Positions 1-7,771 of a stretch of 64,000 bases of DNA are shown piece by piece. Origin of the DNA: Streptomyces sp. CA-278952 (lineage in GTDB: Bacteria > Actinomycetota > Actinomycetes > Streptomycetales > Streptomycetaceae); contig NZ_CP112880.1 in assembly GCF_028747205.1 (NCBI RefSeq), positions 1,736,001-1,800,000 on the forward strand, given 5' to 3'. The notes under the pieces are model-generated. The model searched no databases and had not been told where the DNA came from. It worked only from the letters and a program-made list of their open reading frames with translations. The position numbers were made by a program, and so were the translations under genes. Position 1 is the first letter of the stretch. Every line of letters starts with the position of its first letter.

Positions 1-46
1 TCATTCGACCCTGCCCGCACCGTGGGCGCGTAGCGAAGGGAGGACC

Positions 47-688
47 GTGACCTTCGGATTCGCCCCGTCCACAGCCACTTCGACAGCGGCGTCCTCGGTC
101 TCCGCAGACTCCGACAACCGCCTTGCCCGGATGCTCGAACCAGCGGAGTGGGCCTCGGCGGGCATACCCCTTCTCCGGAGCCCCCGGGAGGTCGTCAGCG
201 GACTGCACTCCCGGCACCGGCCGACTCCGGCCACCGCCGTGGTCGCGGTCCTCGATCATGAGGAACGGCTCACGGCGAGCGCCTCGTTCAGCCGCCGGGC
301 GACGGTGGCCGCGGACGGCTGGGAGTTTCGCAACGCCCTCCTGGCGCAGTTGCGGCGCGTCATCCCGCACGATCTGCGACGCCGCACTCCGGTCCGTACG
401 GCCGTGCTTCTGTACTGTCGTGACGGCGACGAACGCTGGACCGAGGAGGACGGTGCGTGGATGTGGGGCCTGCGGGACGCCTGCACCCTGCACGGCCTCC
501 GCTGCGGCGCCTACATCACGCTCACCCGCGGGGGCTGGCAGGTGCTCGGCGAGGGAAGGGGCGGACGGCGGCCCAGTTCGCTGTCGGAGCCGGCGCTCCT
601 GGCCGACGCCGTCGCCGAGGACCGGACCACGCCGACGCGGTCGGGCGGCGGAGCGGCGGAGGCGCTGCGGCGCACCGCGGCCCGCTGA
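47..688 (+). CDS. Conserved hypothetical protein, soluble
   Basis: Encodes 213 residues. The GTG start at 47 follows GGGAGG at 38-43. There is no signal peptide and no membrane segment. The first 35 residues and the last 25 are low-complexity (Ser/Thr/Ala, then Gly/Ala/Arg). The middle, about residues 35-185, looks globular and contains the stretches EFRNALLAQLRRVIPHDL and WMWGLRDACTLHGLRCGAY. I do not recognise a catalytic motif, and the family is known to me only as a Streptomyces hypothetical close to rnhB. It converges on the gene at 803-1447, with a hairpin between the two stops. Coding is likely because GC is strongly biased to third codon positions and the ribosome site is well placed. 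The function is unknown. Confidence 0.75.
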   Translation: MTFGFAPSTATSTAASSVSADSDNRLARMLEPAEWASAGIPLLRSPREVVSGLHSRHRPTPATAVVAVLDHEERLTASASFSRRATVAADGWEFRNALLAQLRRVIPHDLRRRTPVRTAVLLYCRDGDERWTEEDGAWMWGLRDACTLHGLRCGAYITLTRGGWQVLGEGRGGRRPSSLSEPALLADAVAEDRTTPTRSGGGAAEALRRTAAR

Positions 689-752
689 GCGGGCGCGGCG
701 CACCCGTCGGGCGGGCACCGATCGGCCCCGTAGGGGCTGGGCGACCGGCGGC

Positions 753-790
753 GGTGCTCCCGCCCGCCCCTGGAGGCGGCCGGGAGCACC
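753..790. terminator. Hairpin between convergent genes
   Basis: GGTGCTCCCG at 753-762 pairs perfectly with CGGGAGCACC at 781-790 around an 18-base loop. It lies between the stops of the genes ending at 688 and 803, so it could serve both strands. There is no U-tract, which is usual for Streptomyces terminators. Confidence 0.55.
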
Positions 791-802
791 GGTGGAGTGG
801 GA

Positions 803-1447
803 TCAGACCCCGGCGCCGAGTGCGGAGTTGATCGTCTGCGGGTCCCCGCAGACGATCAGCAGCGTGGCGGCGCGGTCACGTGCGGCGGGCAGGGTACGGG
901 CCACGGCCGGGTCCGCGTCGTCGTTGACGGCGACGACGACCACGGGCCGGGATGTGGCCCGGGCCGCCGCGGAGATGTCGGCGAAGAAGACGTCGTCGCC
1001 CGCGTCGTGCTGGGCCCAGTACGCGGCTTCGCCGAAGGACAGCTCGTGGGCGGCCCACGGGTGCTGTTCGCCGGTGGTGAGCACCAGGATGTCGCCCGGT
1101 GCGCGACCGGACTCCAGCAGCAGGTCGACTGCTTCCTCGGCCGCGTCGAGTGCTCCGGCCGCTGGAGCCGGGATCAGCTGGATCTGCGGCGCGGAACGAT
1201 TCTCCGCCGGCTCCGGGCGGGCGGGGGCCGGCGTCGGAGCGGCGGGTGCCGCGGGGGCGGGATGGGCGCGCTGCGCCGGGGGCGCGGGGCGCGCGGGGCC
1301 GGGACCCGGACGGCCGGGACGCGGGGTGGCCGCGGAACGCGGACCGGGTACGGGACGGGGGGTCGGCGCGGTGCGGCCGGCGGCCGGAGTGACGCGGGGA
1401 CCCTGGGCGCTCTCGGGAATCTGAGGCTCCTCGGAGATCAGAGGCAT
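803..1447 (-). CDS. Hypothetical protein with Pro/Ala-rich N-terminus
   Basis: Encodes 214 residues from ATG at 1447 (begins MPLISEEPQIPESAQG). The reading frame stays open upstream to 1591, but that part overlaps the end of rnhB and is Arg-rich, so the shorter start is preferred. No strong ribosome site is visible. Residues about 15-95 are a Pro/Ala/Arg-rich linker. The last 110 or so residues form a compact alternating hydrophobic pattern with the strands DILVLTTGEQ, RPVVVVAVNDD and AATLLIVCGDP, suggesting a small alpha/beta domain. I recognise no catalytic residues. It lies directly downstream of rnhB (62-bp gap) on the same strand and could be its operon partner. Confidence 0.65.
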   Translation of the reverse strand: MPLISEEPQIPESAQGPRVTPAAGRTAPTPRPVPGPRSAATPRPGRPGPGPARPAPPAQRAHPAPAAPAAPTPAPARPEPAENRSAPQIQLIPAPAAGALDAAEEAVDLLLESGRAPGDILVLTTGEQHPWAAHELSFGEAAYWAQHDAGDDVFFADISAAARATSRPVVVVAVNDDADPAVARTLPAARDRAATLLIVCGDPQTINSALGAGV

Positions 1448-1509
1448 GAAGGTGGTCTGTGGCGGACGCCGATGTCGTCGGCGTCGGTAAGAGGGGCGCG
1501 TGTGCGCGA

Positions 1510-2220
1510 TCAGAATTCGAAGCCGAGCTGGCCCCCGCTTTCGAGTGCGGCCGCCTCGGCGGAAAAACGGACCTTCTTCAGGTGCTGCCACCGGGGCAGC
1601 GCGTCCAGATACGCCCAGGAGAGGCGGTGATGGGCCGTGGGCCCCCGCTCCTCCAGCGCGGCCCGGTGCACGGGCGAGGGATACCCCGCGTTGGCACCGA
1701 AGGCGAAGTCGGCGCAGTCCTCGGACGCGGCGCCCAGCTCGGCCATCATCCGGTCACGGTGCACCTTGGCGATCACCGAGGCGGCCGCGACCGCGATACA
1801 GGACTGATCGCCCTTGATCACGGTGCGCACCTTCCAGGGAACGCCCAGATAGTCGTGCTTGCCGTCGAGTATCACCGCGTCGGGGCGCACCGGCAGTCCC
1901 TCCAGGGCGCGCACGGCGGCGAGCCGGAGGGCGGCGGTCATTCCGAGGTCGTCGATCTCCTGCGGCGAGGCGTCGCCCAGCGCGTAGGCGGTGACCCAGC
2001 TCCGCAGCACGGGAGCGAGCTCGGCGCGCCGCCGGGGGGTCAACAGCTTGGAGTCGGTGAGGCCTTCGGGCGGTCGGCGCAGACCGGTGACCGCCGCACA
2101 CACGGTGACGGGTCCGGCCCACGCTCCGCGTCCGACCTCATCGACACCGGCGACGGTCCTGGCACCGGTGGTAGCGCGAAGTGAGCGCTCGACGGTGTGC
2201 GTGGGTGGTTCGTACGGCAT
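1510..2220 (-). CDS. rnhB: Ribonuclease HII
   Basis: Encodes 236 residues. RNase HII cuts the RNA strand of RNA-DNA hybrids and removes single ribonucleotides misincorporated into DNA, starting ribonucleotide excision repair in the cytoplasm. The signature [13 protein letters not shown] near residues 25-37 holds the first two catalytic acids (D27, E28). D119 (in ILDGKHDY) and D156 (in HRDRMM) supply the other two, so the four-acid metal site is complete. Length is normal for actinobacterial RnhB. The ATG at 2220 is the only sensible start before the conserved core. It is adjacent to, and on the same strand as, the hypothetical gene ending at 803. Confidence 0.95.
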   Translation of the reverse strand: MPYEPPTHTVERSLRATTGARTVAGVDEVGRGAWAGPVTVCAAVTGLRRPPEGLTDSKLLTPRRRAELAPVLRSWVTAYALGDASPQEIDDLGMTAALRLAAVRALEGLPVRPDAVILDGKHDYLGVPWKVRTVIKGDQSCIAVAAASVIAKVHRDRMMAELGAASEDCADFAFGANAGYPSPVHRAALEERGPTAHHRLSWAYLDALPRWQHLKKVRFSAEAAALESGGQLGFEF

Positions 2221-2363
2221 GGCGCCAGCCAGCGTACGCCGAGAGCCACGGCAGCAACACCCCGGGGCGCCGTGCGAACCGCGAATCAGCCGACGACGGC
2301 GGGGGCGGGACCCCTCGGGCCCCTGCCCCGCGGGCGCGGGCCCCCTGAACCCGTGGGTTCAAA

Positions 2364-2401
2364 GGGCCCGCCGGCTCAGTCGGGGGGCCCGCCGGCTCAG
2401 T
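2364..2401. repeat. Two 17-bp direct repeats at a gene end
   Basis: GGGCCCGCCGGCTCAGT occurs at 2364-2380 and 2385-2401. The second copy contains the stop codon of the membrane protein gene ending at 2397. An upstream copy seems to have been duplicated into the intergenic DNA. Confidence 0.6.
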
Positions 2402-4235
2402 ACGGGTCGTAGCCGTCGCCGTCCGGCTCGTATCCGTCCCGCGTCCCTTCCCTGCCCGCGCCGTAGCAGTCACGCGTGTCGCCCTTCACCGGGCGCTTCT
2501 CCAAGATCTCCCTCGCCCGCGCCTCTCCCCAGCTGGTCGCGTACCAGGGGGTGTCGGCGCCGAGGACGTCGTTCTGGATGATCCGCAGCGCACAGGAGCG
2601 TTCCGGTTCGGGCAGTCGGTCCAGCGCCGGTACGGCGTCGGCGGACAGGTCCTTGACGTAGTCGATGTCGATGGCCGTCGACCGGCTGTCCTCGAACCGG
2701 CTGTCCTCGAAGCGCTGGACGTTCTGCTCGGCGATCAACCCGTCCGGTGAGAGCAGCCCGAAGGCCAGGACGCCGGCCGCCGCGCTCACCGCGATGGCCC
2801 GGGGCAGGAACCGGGCCCCGAAGACGCCTGCCGCCAGGACGAGGACCAGCACCACCCCGAGCCAGAGCTCCATCGCGGCCACGGATATCCGGAGCCTGGT
2901 CAGGCCGTACTCGTCGACGTACAGGTCCATGCGCCGCAGCGCGGAGGCGACCACGACGAGGGTGAGCACGCAGAGGGGGCCGAGGACCGACCGCACCAGG
3001 GTGCGGTCCCCGGTGCCGCCGCGCGGTGCCCAGCGCAGGGCCAGGGCGATCACGAGAAGGGTGAGCAGCGTGGCCCACAACAGCTGCCAGAAGCCCTGGC
3101 GGGCGTACTCGGCGTGGTTGAGCCCCGTCACGTCCCGCACCTTGTCGTAGCCGCCGAAGAGCACGACGAGCTGGAGGGTGATGAACGCGGCGAAGAGCAG
3201 GTTGAGGACGATCAGCGGAAGGGCCCACTCGGCCCGTCCCCGGGGTTTGCCGGGCCGTACGGTGATGCCGTCCCAGCGCACCGGGGCGGCCGCGGCGTGC
3301 GCGGCGGCGAGCGCGCCGGCCAGCCCGAGGGCGAAGAGGAAGATCCGCCACGGTCCCTCGCCGACCGAGGCGTCGGGCATGAGACTGCCCAGCAGTTCGG
3401 CGAACGCGGCGTCCGCGCTGGCGAAGAGGGTTCCGAACACCACCAGCAGCACGAGGGCCACCACCGTGGTGCGCAGGGCTGCGCCCCAGCGCGCCCGGGA
3501 ACCGTCGGCCCGGGAGCGGACCCCCCGCACGCCCCAGATGATGCCGGGGACGACCGAGTCGAACAGCCCCAGCGAGCCGATCAGCACCCCCAGCCAGCTG
3601 CGGCTGCCGTGCAGCGCGAGCGAGCCCAGCGCGAAGGCGGACACCACCGCGAGGAAGGTGGGCCAGCCCGCGTCCCGGAGGGCCGGTACCGCGAGCAGCG
3701 CGAGTCCTCCCACCGCCCAGGTCGCGGTCCAGGGCCGTAGCCGACGGCCTGCCGCCCGCGCGGCGAAGAACGCGGCCAGTGTGGCGGGCACGGCCACGAT
3801 CAGAAGGTTCACCCCTAGTCCGTCGCCCAGGAAGAGCGCGCTCAGGAGGGCGGTGGCCAGGACCGAGCCGAGCACGGCGGGGCCGATCAGGGGCGGCGCG
3901 GGGGGCCGGATGCGGGCCGTCACATCGTTGTCCTCGGCGGAGTGCACCCCGGCGCCGTACTGCCAGGGGTTGCCCGGCGGCCCGGCCTTCCCGGTCGCCT
4001 GGGCCCGGGCGCGCGGGTCGCCGGAGGCCTGCGACGGGGCCGGATCCCACACCGCGGACTGCCGCGCGGTATCGGCGGCCGGCGCACCGGCGGGCCGCGC
4101 CGCGGTGGGATCCGGTTGATGCGCTGGTGTGCCGACGGCCTCGGACGCCGCCGTCGGCGGTTCCGGGGGCCGGGGCGCGCCGGCTTCCTTCGGATCTTCG
4201 GGCGGTCTGGGCGCCTCGGACGGCTGATCGGACAT
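2397..4235 (-). CDS. Polytopic membrane protein, DUF4153/DUF4173 type
   Basis: Encodes 612 residues. The ATG at 4235 is preceded on its strand by GGGGAGGGG. The frame is open further upstream, but that start lacks a ribosome site and encodes Arg-rich sequence. Residues 1-120 are a cytoplasmic Pro/Ala-rich tail. From about residue 130 to 520 there are roughly a dozen hydrophobic segments, for example LIGPAVLGSVLATALLSALF and AVWALGVVL-like helices. The C-terminal 90 residues are hydrophilic, beginning around VKDLSADAVPALDRL and ending in an Asp/Tyr/Gly-rich tail. This arrangement matches the DUF4153/DUF4173 family, which has no firm function. It is separated from rnhB by 176 bp on the same strand. 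Confidence 0.85.
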   Translation of the reverse strand: MSDQPSEAPRPPEDPKEAGAPRPPEPPTAASEAVGTPAHQPDPTAARPAGAPAADTARQSAVWDPAPSQASGDPRARAQATGKAGPPGNPWQYGAGVHSAEDNDVTARIRPPAPPLIGPAVLGSVLATALLSALFLGDGLGVNLLIVAVPATLAAFFAARAAGRRLRPWTATWAVGGLALLAVPALRDAGWPTFLAVVSAFALGSLALHGSRSWLGVLIGSLGLFDSVVPGIIWGVRGVRSRADGSRARWGAALRTTVVALVLLVVFGTLFASADAAFAELLGSLMPDASVGEGPWRIFLFALGLAGALAAAHAAAAPVRWDGITVRPGKPRGRAEWALPLIVLNLLFAAFITLQLVVLFGGYDKVRDVTGLNHAEYARQGFWQLLWATLLTLLVIALALRWAPRGGTGDRTLVRSVLGPLCVLTLVVVASALRRMDLYVDEYGLTRLRISVAAMELWLGVVLVLVLAAGVFGARFLPRAIAVSAAAGVLAFGLLSPDGLIAEQNVQRFEDSRFEDSRSTAIDIDYVKDLSADAVPALDRLPEPERSCALRIIQNDVLGADTPWYATSWGEARAREILEKRPVKGDTRDCYGAGREGTRDGYEPDGDGYDPY

Positions 4236-4461
4236 GGGACCCCTCCCCCACCGGGTCCACGCGCGGCCCTGGGCCGTACGCCTGTCCCGGCGTCTCATTC
4301 GGCGCACGCCCTCAAGATCAACGAGGGGCGGCGTGGCCGAAAGAGTAGTCCCGAACTCTCGTTCGCAGACACGCAGAGTGATCCTGTGGCAGGACCGTGA
4401 CAGAGGGCAGCAGCACCGGTTCAGGGTCGGTCGGGGCAGAGACGGGACGGTAGCGGGGCGG

Positions 4462-5370
4462 TCAGCGCAGGAGCGGCGTCAGCCACGCCGGGGGTTCCTC
4501 CGTCTGTGCCAGCCAGTCGGCCGGCGGCGCTCCGGCCTCAGCCGACGCGACGACACCGCCGACGATGGCGCACGTCGTGTCGACGTCACCGCCTGCCTGG
4601 GCGGTGACCCAGAACGCCTGCTCGTACTCCCCGAGGCTCCTGGCGGCCGACCAGAGCGCGAACGGCACGGTGTCGTGGGCGCTGGTCCGGCGGCCGTTGC
4701 CGAGGACCGCGGCGACCGTCCCCGCGTCCCGGTAGTCCAGCATGTCGCGGGCCCGGCGCAGGCCCGCGCCGACGGCGCTGCGGGGCACGAGCGCGATGAC
4801 GCCGTCGAGGAGGTCCTCGGGGCTCGGCGGCCCGCCGGAGGCGGCGGCGAGCGACGCGGCGGCGGCCACGGCCATGGCGCCGACGACGGCCTCACGGTGC
4901 TGGTGCGTGGTGTACGAGGAGATCTCCGCCTGGTGCGTGGCCTGTTCCGGATCGTCCGCGTACCAGGCGCCGAGCGGGGCGATGCGCATCGCCGAACCGT
5001 TGCCCCAGGAGCCCTGGCCCTGGAACAGCGCCGAGGACAGCTCCCGCCAGTCGCCGCCCTCCCGTACGAGCCTGAGGAGCCGGTTGACGGCGGGACCGTA
5101 GCCCCGGTCGAAGTCGTGGTGCTCGGCGAAGGAGCGGGCGAGCGCGTCCTGGTCGACGCGGCCGTGCGCGGTGAGCACGGCCAGGACCGAGCAGGCCATC
5201 TCGGTGTCGTCGGTCCACTGCCAGGGCCCGGGTGGCAGGGCCCGCTGTTTCAGCAGGGGATAGTTGGCCGGAACGAAGAACTGGGAGCCCAGGGCGTCTC
5301 CCACGGACAGCCCACGCAGGCTGGCCAGGGCGCGTTCGAAGCGCCGCGCGGAAGCAGAATCAGCGGTCAT
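4462..5370 (-). CDS. ADP-ribosylglycohydrolase family protein
   Basis: Encodes 302 residues. The family removes ADP-ribose from modified arginines and related acceptors using two metal ions. The metal-binding motifs are present: GDALG near residue 24, WTDDTEM near residue 51, GSWGNGSAMR near residue 120 and GGDVDTTCAIVGG near residue 265. All the expected Asp and Thr ligands are there, so the enzyme should be active. The ATG at 5370 is the natural start, and the length is typical of DraG-type proteins. No cognate ADP-ribosyltransferase is visible in the window. The histidine phosphatase gene lies just upstream on the same strand with a 12-bp gap, so the two are probably cotranscribed. Confidence 0.93.
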   Translation of the reverse strand: MTADSASARRFERALASLRGLSVGDALGSQFFVPANYPLLKQRALPPGPWQWTDDTEMACSVLAVLTAHGRVDQDALARSFAEHHDFDRGYGPAVNRLLRLVREGGDWRELSSALFQGQGSWGNGSAMRIAPLGAWYADDPEQATHQAEISSYTTHQHREAVVGAMAVAAAASLAAASGGPPSPEDLLDGVIALVPRSAVGAGLRRARDMLDYRDAGTVAAVLGNGRRTSAHDTVPFALWSAARSLGEYEQAFWVTAQAGGDVDTTCAIVGGVVASAEAGAPPADWLAQTEEPPAWLTPLLR

Positions 5371-5382
5371 CGCCCTGCCACT

Positions 5383-6042
5383 CTATCCGGTGCGGCCGTA
5401 CGGCTCAGGGGTCCGCCAGCTCTGGAAGGGCCGGTCGAGGGTGTAGCGGCCCCCCTCGCCCAGCAGCAGGGTCCGGGTCTCGCCGTTGCCAGGGTTGGAC
5501 AGCGACTCGAACTCCGCGACCGACCAGTGGAACCAGCGCATGCAGAACAGCCGCATCGTCAGACCATGAGTGACCAGCAGGACGTTCTCCGGGTGGTCCG
5601 GCTGCTCGAAGCTCCGGTGCAGGCTCTCCAGGAACGCCCCGACCCGGTCGTAGACGTCGGCGCCGGACTCGCCCTGGGCGAAGCGGTAGAAGAAGTGCCC
5701 GTAGGCGTCCCGGTAGGCCTTCTGCAGCCGTACGTCGTCCCGGTCCTGCCAGTTGCCCCAGTCCTGCTCGCGCAGCCGGGGCTCCTCACGGACGCGGACG
5801 CGTTCCGGATCGAGACCGAAGGCCCGGAACGTCTCGTGGGTGCGGCGGTACGGCGAGATGTAGACGCTCACCCGTTCCTCGCCGAACAGCTCGCGCAGCC
5901 CCTCCCCGGTCTCCCGGGCCTGCCGCAGACCTGTGGGGGTGAGCCGGAGCGCGTGGTCGGGCTCCCGCTCGTACACCGTGTCGTCGGCGTTGCCCTCGGA
6001 CTCGCCGTGCCGGACCAGGACAATGCGCTGCGGTCGTGCCAT
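5383..6042 (-). CDS. Histidine phosphatase (phosphoglycerate mutase) family
   Basis: Encodes 219 residues from ATG at 6042. The phosphohistidine loop LVRHGESEGN sits at residues 8-17, with the catalytic His at 11. The second-half motif LLVTHGLTMRL supplies the other His, and an Arg-rich STYR-type phosphate pocket (SPYRRTHET) lies between. The fold acts on phosphomonoesters, but the substrate cannot be read from sequence. The frame continues upstream to 6159 through the tandem repeat region, which is clearly not coding in style. It probably forms a two-gene unit with the ADP-ribosylglycohydrolase 12 bp downstream. Confidence 0.92.
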   Translation of the reverse strand: MARPQRIVLVRHGESEGNADDTVYEREPDHALRLTPTGLRQARETGEGLRELFGEERVSVYISPYRRTHETFRAFGLDPERVRVREEPRLREQDWGNWQDRDDVRLQKAYRDAYGHFFYRFAQGESGADVYDRVGAFLESLHRSFEQPDHPENVLLVTHGLTMRLFCMRWFHWSVAEFESLSNPGNGETRTLLLGEGGRYTLDRPFQSWRTPEPYGRTG

Positions 6043-6095
6043 GTCCCGACCATAGATCGGGTCGGGCCGACACGAGTGCTCGGGGCCCGCGGAGC

Positions 6096-6219
6096 TCGGA
6101 GCGGGACCGCAGCGTCCAGGTCGGAGCGGGGCCCACCGCCCGGGTCGGAACGGGATCACACCGCCCGGGTCGGAACGCGGTCACACCGCCCGGGTCGGAG
6201 CGGGATCACACCGTCCAGG
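6096..6219. repeat. Five tandem copies of a 24-25 bp unit
   Basis: Copies begin at 6096, 6121, 6145, 6170 and 6195, each starting TCGGAGCGGG or TCGGAACG. Later copies end in CACACCGCCCGGG. The last copy contains the stop codon (6206-6208) of the next gene, so the array seems to have grown out from that gene end into the intergenic space. Confidence 0.85.
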
Positions 6220-6811
6220 AGGGTTCCAGCTCCACGACGTCTCCCGTCAGGGCGATCACGTCCGTCTCGGTCCCCGCGCGGGCCGCCAGCCGCTCGGCCC
6301 CCGCCGCGCGGTACTTGCCGCGCTCGGCGCTCGACTTCCACAGGGACAGCGCCAGGAACTCGTTCCCGGGCGCCTCGCCGAACACGCCGCGCAGCATGCC
6401 GGGCGATCCGGCCATGGCGGGGTTCCACACCTGCTGCTGCATCAGCACGAAGTGCTCGGCGCGCTCCTCGTGCACCCGGCTGTGCGCGACCCTGACGACG
6501 TCCGCCTCCGCGAAGTGGGGCTCGAAGCCCGTCTTCACGTCGAAGCGGCGCTCGAAGAGCGTGACCTGCATGTCGCGGAACATGCCGGACTGCCCGGCCG
6601 CCAGCCGGTCGTGCCCGCGGGCCATGAAGGAGTCGTAGAAGACGCGGTTCTCCCAGAACGCGAAGACGTGAGCGACGCCGGGGCGCGTTCGGCTCCACCC
6701 GCCGCTCTGTCCTTGGAACCCCGGCTCGCCGAGCAGCCCCGCCCACTTCCGCTGCCCCCGCTCGAAACCATGACGGTCCACCACGGAGCAGCGAATCCAC
6801 TTCACCAGCAC
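6206..6811 (-). CDS. YdbC/DUF4937-type protein
   Basis: Encodes 201 residues. It starts MLVKWIRCSVVDRHGF, a pattern I associate with the YdbC (DUF4937) family. This is an alpha/beta-barrel-like dimeric protein found in Bacillus and Streptomyces and has no proven role. Two similar halves can be seen: VAHVFAFWENRVFYDSFMA near residues 45-65 and NEFLALSLWKSSAERGKY near residues 150-168, each followed by a basic stretch. That fits a duplicated ABM-like ferredoxin fold. There is no signal peptide and no membrane segment. It is divergent from the terD-type gene across 256 bp, and its stop codon lies inside a tandem repeat. Confidence 0.75.
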   Translation of the reverse strand: MLVKWIRCSVVDRHGFERGQRKWAGLLGEPGFQGQSGGWSRTRPGVAHVFAFWENRVFYDSFMARGHDRLAAGQSGMFRDMQVTLFERRFDVKTGFEPHFAEADVVRVAHSRVHEERAEHFVLMQQQVWNPAMAGSPGMLRGVFGEAPGNEFLALSLWKSSAERGKYRAAGAERLAARAGTETDVIALTGDVVELEPSWTV

Positions 6812-7067
6812 CGCGCCATCGTACGGCGCGGAACGTGGCGCGTGTCACGGTCGGTACGGGAGTGTGCCCCGGCCGGTCGTTGCGCCCGCGCACCGGGGCG
6901 CGGGGCCCGAGGAGTCCGCAACACCCGTGCCGGGGCCGGACAGTGGCCCGATTCCGCCGCCCGTGGCCGGAGCAGTTGGTTCCGCGGCCGGTTGCGTACA
7001 TGATCGGGTGAATCGTGTATCAGGAGATGAGAACGGTCCGTGGGCCGTCGGCCGGGAGGGAAGTCCC

Positions 7068-7604
7068 TTGAGCACTCCGAACAAGGACATCGAAAAGGTC
7101 GAGGTGCGGGTCAAATGGGACCCCAGTCGGCATGGGGCTGCCGCCAACGACCTCGACATCATCGCGGCGACCTACCCGGCCGGTGAGCCGTACGGGGCCC
7201 CCGCCTATCTGGTGCACTTCGACAGCCGCTCACCGGACGGCACCATCACGCTGAACCGGGACAGCCGGACCGGCCAGGGTTTCGGCTTCGACGAGGTCAT
7301 GACCATCGAGCTCAACCGGCTGGCCGACACGTACGGACGGGTGGTGGTCGGTGTCGCCATCCAGCAGCGCGACGGTCACAAGACCTTCGGCGACATAGGG
7401 AACACGGCGATGGAGATCCGTGAAGGCTACACGAGCCTGACCGAGGGCGACTTCTCCGACGTGGCGTGGGCGACCGCGGCGGTCATCGGGGAGTTCACCC
7501 GGGACGGGTCGGGGCTCTGGGGGTTCCGGGCGGCCGTACGCGGCTTCGACGGCGACCCCGACGCGTTCGCCGCGGTGATGGGAAGCCGGGCCGCCGAAGG
7601 GTGA
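7068..7604 (+). CDS. TerD domain protein
   Basis: Encodes 178 residues from TTG at 7068. GGGAGGG at 7054-7060 stands seven bases upstream, which decides the start; the frame is open further upstream without any ribosome site. The protein is a single TerD domain: EVRVKWDPS near the start, YLVHFDSRSPDGTI with calcium-binding type acids, and later VVGVAIQQRDGHKTFGDI. TerD proteins bind calcium and are linked to tellurite resistance, stress and envelope responses. Here it stands alone, not in a ter operon. A strong hairpin at 7697-7727 follows. Confidence 0.88.
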   Translation: MSTPNKDIEKVEVRVKWDPSRHGAAANDLDIIAATYPAGEPYGAPAYLVHFDSRSPDGTITLNRDSRTGQGFGFDEVMTIELNRLADTYGRVVVGVAIQQRDGHKTFGDIGNTAMEIREGYTSLTEGDFSDVAWATAAVIGEFTRDGSGLWGFRAAVRGFDGDPDAFAAVMGSRAAEG

Positions 7605-7696
7605 CGTCGGTCAGTTCCGGCCAACCCGGCTTCGCGGGCATCGGTAACCCGTCGAAAAGGGGCCGGGACCACGCCGAAGAGGGCCGGGGACCTGCC

Positions 7697-7727
7697 GAAG
7701 GGGACCGGCCGATGGCCGGTCCCCTTC
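7697..7727. terminator. Perfect 14-bp hairpin between convergent genes
   Basis: GAAGGGGACCGGCC at 7697-7710 pairs with GGCCGGTCCCCTTC at 7714-7727 around a GAT loop. It lies between the convergent TerD and nrdJ stops and should work in both directions. Confidence 0.85.
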
Positions 7728-7771
7728 GTGAACAGCGGGTCAGCCGCGCGTCGGCGCGGTCCCGCGTCCGG

